DNA of 64,000 nucleotides from assembly GCF_022201045.2 (NCBI RefSeq), contig NC_068556.1:1466001-1530000 (forward strand), in the 5' to 3' direction. The position numbers were made by a program, and so were the translations under genes. The stretch comes from Citrus sinensis (Eukaryota > Streptophyta > Magnoliopsida > Sapindales > Rutaceae). Below are positions 62,489 to 64,000 of this stretch, piece after piece. Position 1 is the first letter of the stretch, and each line of letters starts with the position of its first letter. The notes beneath the pieces are model-generated. The model was not told where the DNA came from. It worked only from the letters and a program-made list of their open reading frames with translations, and made no database searches.

Positions 62489-64000
62489 CCAAGAGACACA
62501 TGCATTTATATAAATATTTTTATTTACAATTTTTTTTTTCCCTTAGTGAAAAATGTTGAAGTTTGGACTCATAGTAATATTTTTTTTTTCCAATTTCTTT
62601 TATAATATTCTAAGATTGGAACTTTGAACGTATGCTAGGTTAAATTTATTCCAATTAAATCCTTTAGCTGGTTGCATATCCATTTCGGGGTAGCGCCCCC
62701 AACTATATAAATTTTGTTCCTTGTTCTATATGCTGCAACTATAGCCATTATTTGATGCTCATCGAATCCAATATATTAAGATAAAGAGGCTGCTTGACGG
62801 CTTCTAGTTATTTGATTCTTTCAACACTGTTGAGAATAATATAATTATTTTTACTGCCAATTATCATACATGATATATAGTCAAATTAATGTTAACGATA
62901 GTTTAGGAACCAATTCATATAAATTAGAACAGCAATAAGACATTATTGACCCCACAAATGAATTATTTGCGTATTGACGTAACATAATAATTTATTATTT
63001 ATCTTAGACTAGTATGATGAAATAGTGATATTTCACCCCTCAATTTTATCTCTGCAGCCATCATTTCTCAATAATTATTATTTATTTACGGAATTACCTT
63101 TATTATTATTTTTATGAGCTCTTATTCAATTTTAAAATCGGATATGTGACTTTTTTAGCTAATCTCTATTTTGAAAATAATCGAAAAAAGTATGAACTCG
63201 TATAATTAAGTCTACTTAAAGGAAATCGTCATTGTCTAATTAATTTGCTTGGAAACAAAAACTGGCACTTCAAAATATTGGAGCTGCAACGGCAGTAACA
63301 ATCACCACTGCCACCACTATCGGCAACGGCAGGAGTAGCTACTGTTACGGTGTACCACCAAATCCAACATTCTAGATCAGATAGCTTGGAGAACAAAGTC
63401 AACTAGTAAGAGTCAATATTCAAATTCAAATTTGCAACCTTGAATCCTTGACCAGAGTTGATATTCTCAAGATTGATGATGATTCCATCGTCGTGGAGAA
63501 TACAGAGCCAACTCCAGATCTGACATTCTCTTCCTAAAAAATACTTAATTAGATGCCACAAATGCGAGTAAAAGGTACGATGCTCCACACCTTAACCCAC
63601 ACCAGACTAAATAAAAATTAAATTTTTAATGGATACCCTTAAAGTTTGAATTAATGACAAAGTTGCCAAAATTTTTTGCATATATGTAGTGTGACACGTC
63701 TTGTCTGTGATCCTCAACCTGAATTATTTTGCAACAGTTAAATTCTCCATATGAGCTTTTTTTTTTTTTTTAAAAAAAAGAACTCGGTACAAAAGAAAAA
63801 CTCATCTAGTTAGGAGCAATCTATGTAAATTGCGATGGAGGTAGGTTTAGTCTTGAAAAAGAGATGATGGCAGAGGAAAAATGGCAAGACATAAGAACGG
63901 ATATAAACTCTTGGATGAGCTATAATTTCACCAAGCAAATGGACAGTTAGAAAGAAACTATCAGATCTTTTTGTACTCATTCGAAGTTTTTATTATTTGA
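62489..64000. other. gene-free end of the window
   Basis: 3' flank of the flotillin-like gene and AT-rich intergenic DNA. A minus-strand frame of 61 codons at 63403-63588 has no motif. No element with clear ends is seen. Confidence 0.5.

Overview
This is a window of plant nuclear DNA, almost certainly a eudicot. The genes are split by many short AT-rich GT-AG introns, and the intergenic DNA is very AT-rich, holding microsatellites, MITE-like inverted-repeat elements and two tRNA-derived SINE copies. The protein set is plant-typical: TOPLESS-related co-repressor, Phox/CLMP1-type TPR-PB1 protein, plant MICU, plant serine-rich protein, plant flotillin. A woody rosid such as Citrus is my guess; the sequence alone does not prove it.

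Layout. 1-5640: gene-free, with a MITE (1541-1816), a SINE with three 88-bp internal repeats (2914-3397) and a nested pair of inverted-repeat elements (3622-4957). 5894-7248 (+): a TOPLESS-related gene reduced to its N-terminal domain, probably broken at the exon 1 splice. 10146-17100 (+): a full-length, divergent TOPLESS-related gene with 25 coding exons (1092 aa). 17848-18456: a MITE with about 195-bp arms. 18937-21189 (+): intronless Phox/CLMP1-like gene (750 aa). 24196-26957 (+): MEMO1-family gene (8 exons, 291 aa). 27859-31286 (-): mitochondrial calcium uptake protein MICU (7 exons, 508 aa), tail to tail with MEMO. 36377-36994 (-): serine-rich protein (205 aa). 37180-44597: gene-free. 44598-47492 (-): membrane protein of the AT2G25270 type (9 exons, 550 aa). 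48715-52060 (+): decayed ubiquitin-like BAG6/CIP73-like gene. 53163-54636 (+): 40S ribosomal protein S11 (6 exons, 159 aa). 54637-60520: gene-free, with a SINE and several MITEs, one nested. 60678-62488 (+): flotillin-like protein (2 exons, 506 aa). 62489-64000: no gene seen.

The genes are ordinary nuclear genes with unrelated jobs: transcriptional co-repression, chloroplast positioning or chaperone-like TPR function, mitochondrial calcium uptake, ribosome, membrane microdomains. They do not form a pathway. What connects them is probably ancestry: from memory, Phox, MEMO, MICU, serine-rich and AT2G25270-type genes are neighbours in pieces on several Arabidopsis chromosomes, and here they lie together. 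The points I would check first are the tandem pair of full-length and N-domain-only TOPLESS genes, the resemblance of the five-span membrane protein to the tweety/prominin layout, the decayed BAG6-like gene, and the two SINE copies with target-site duplications.
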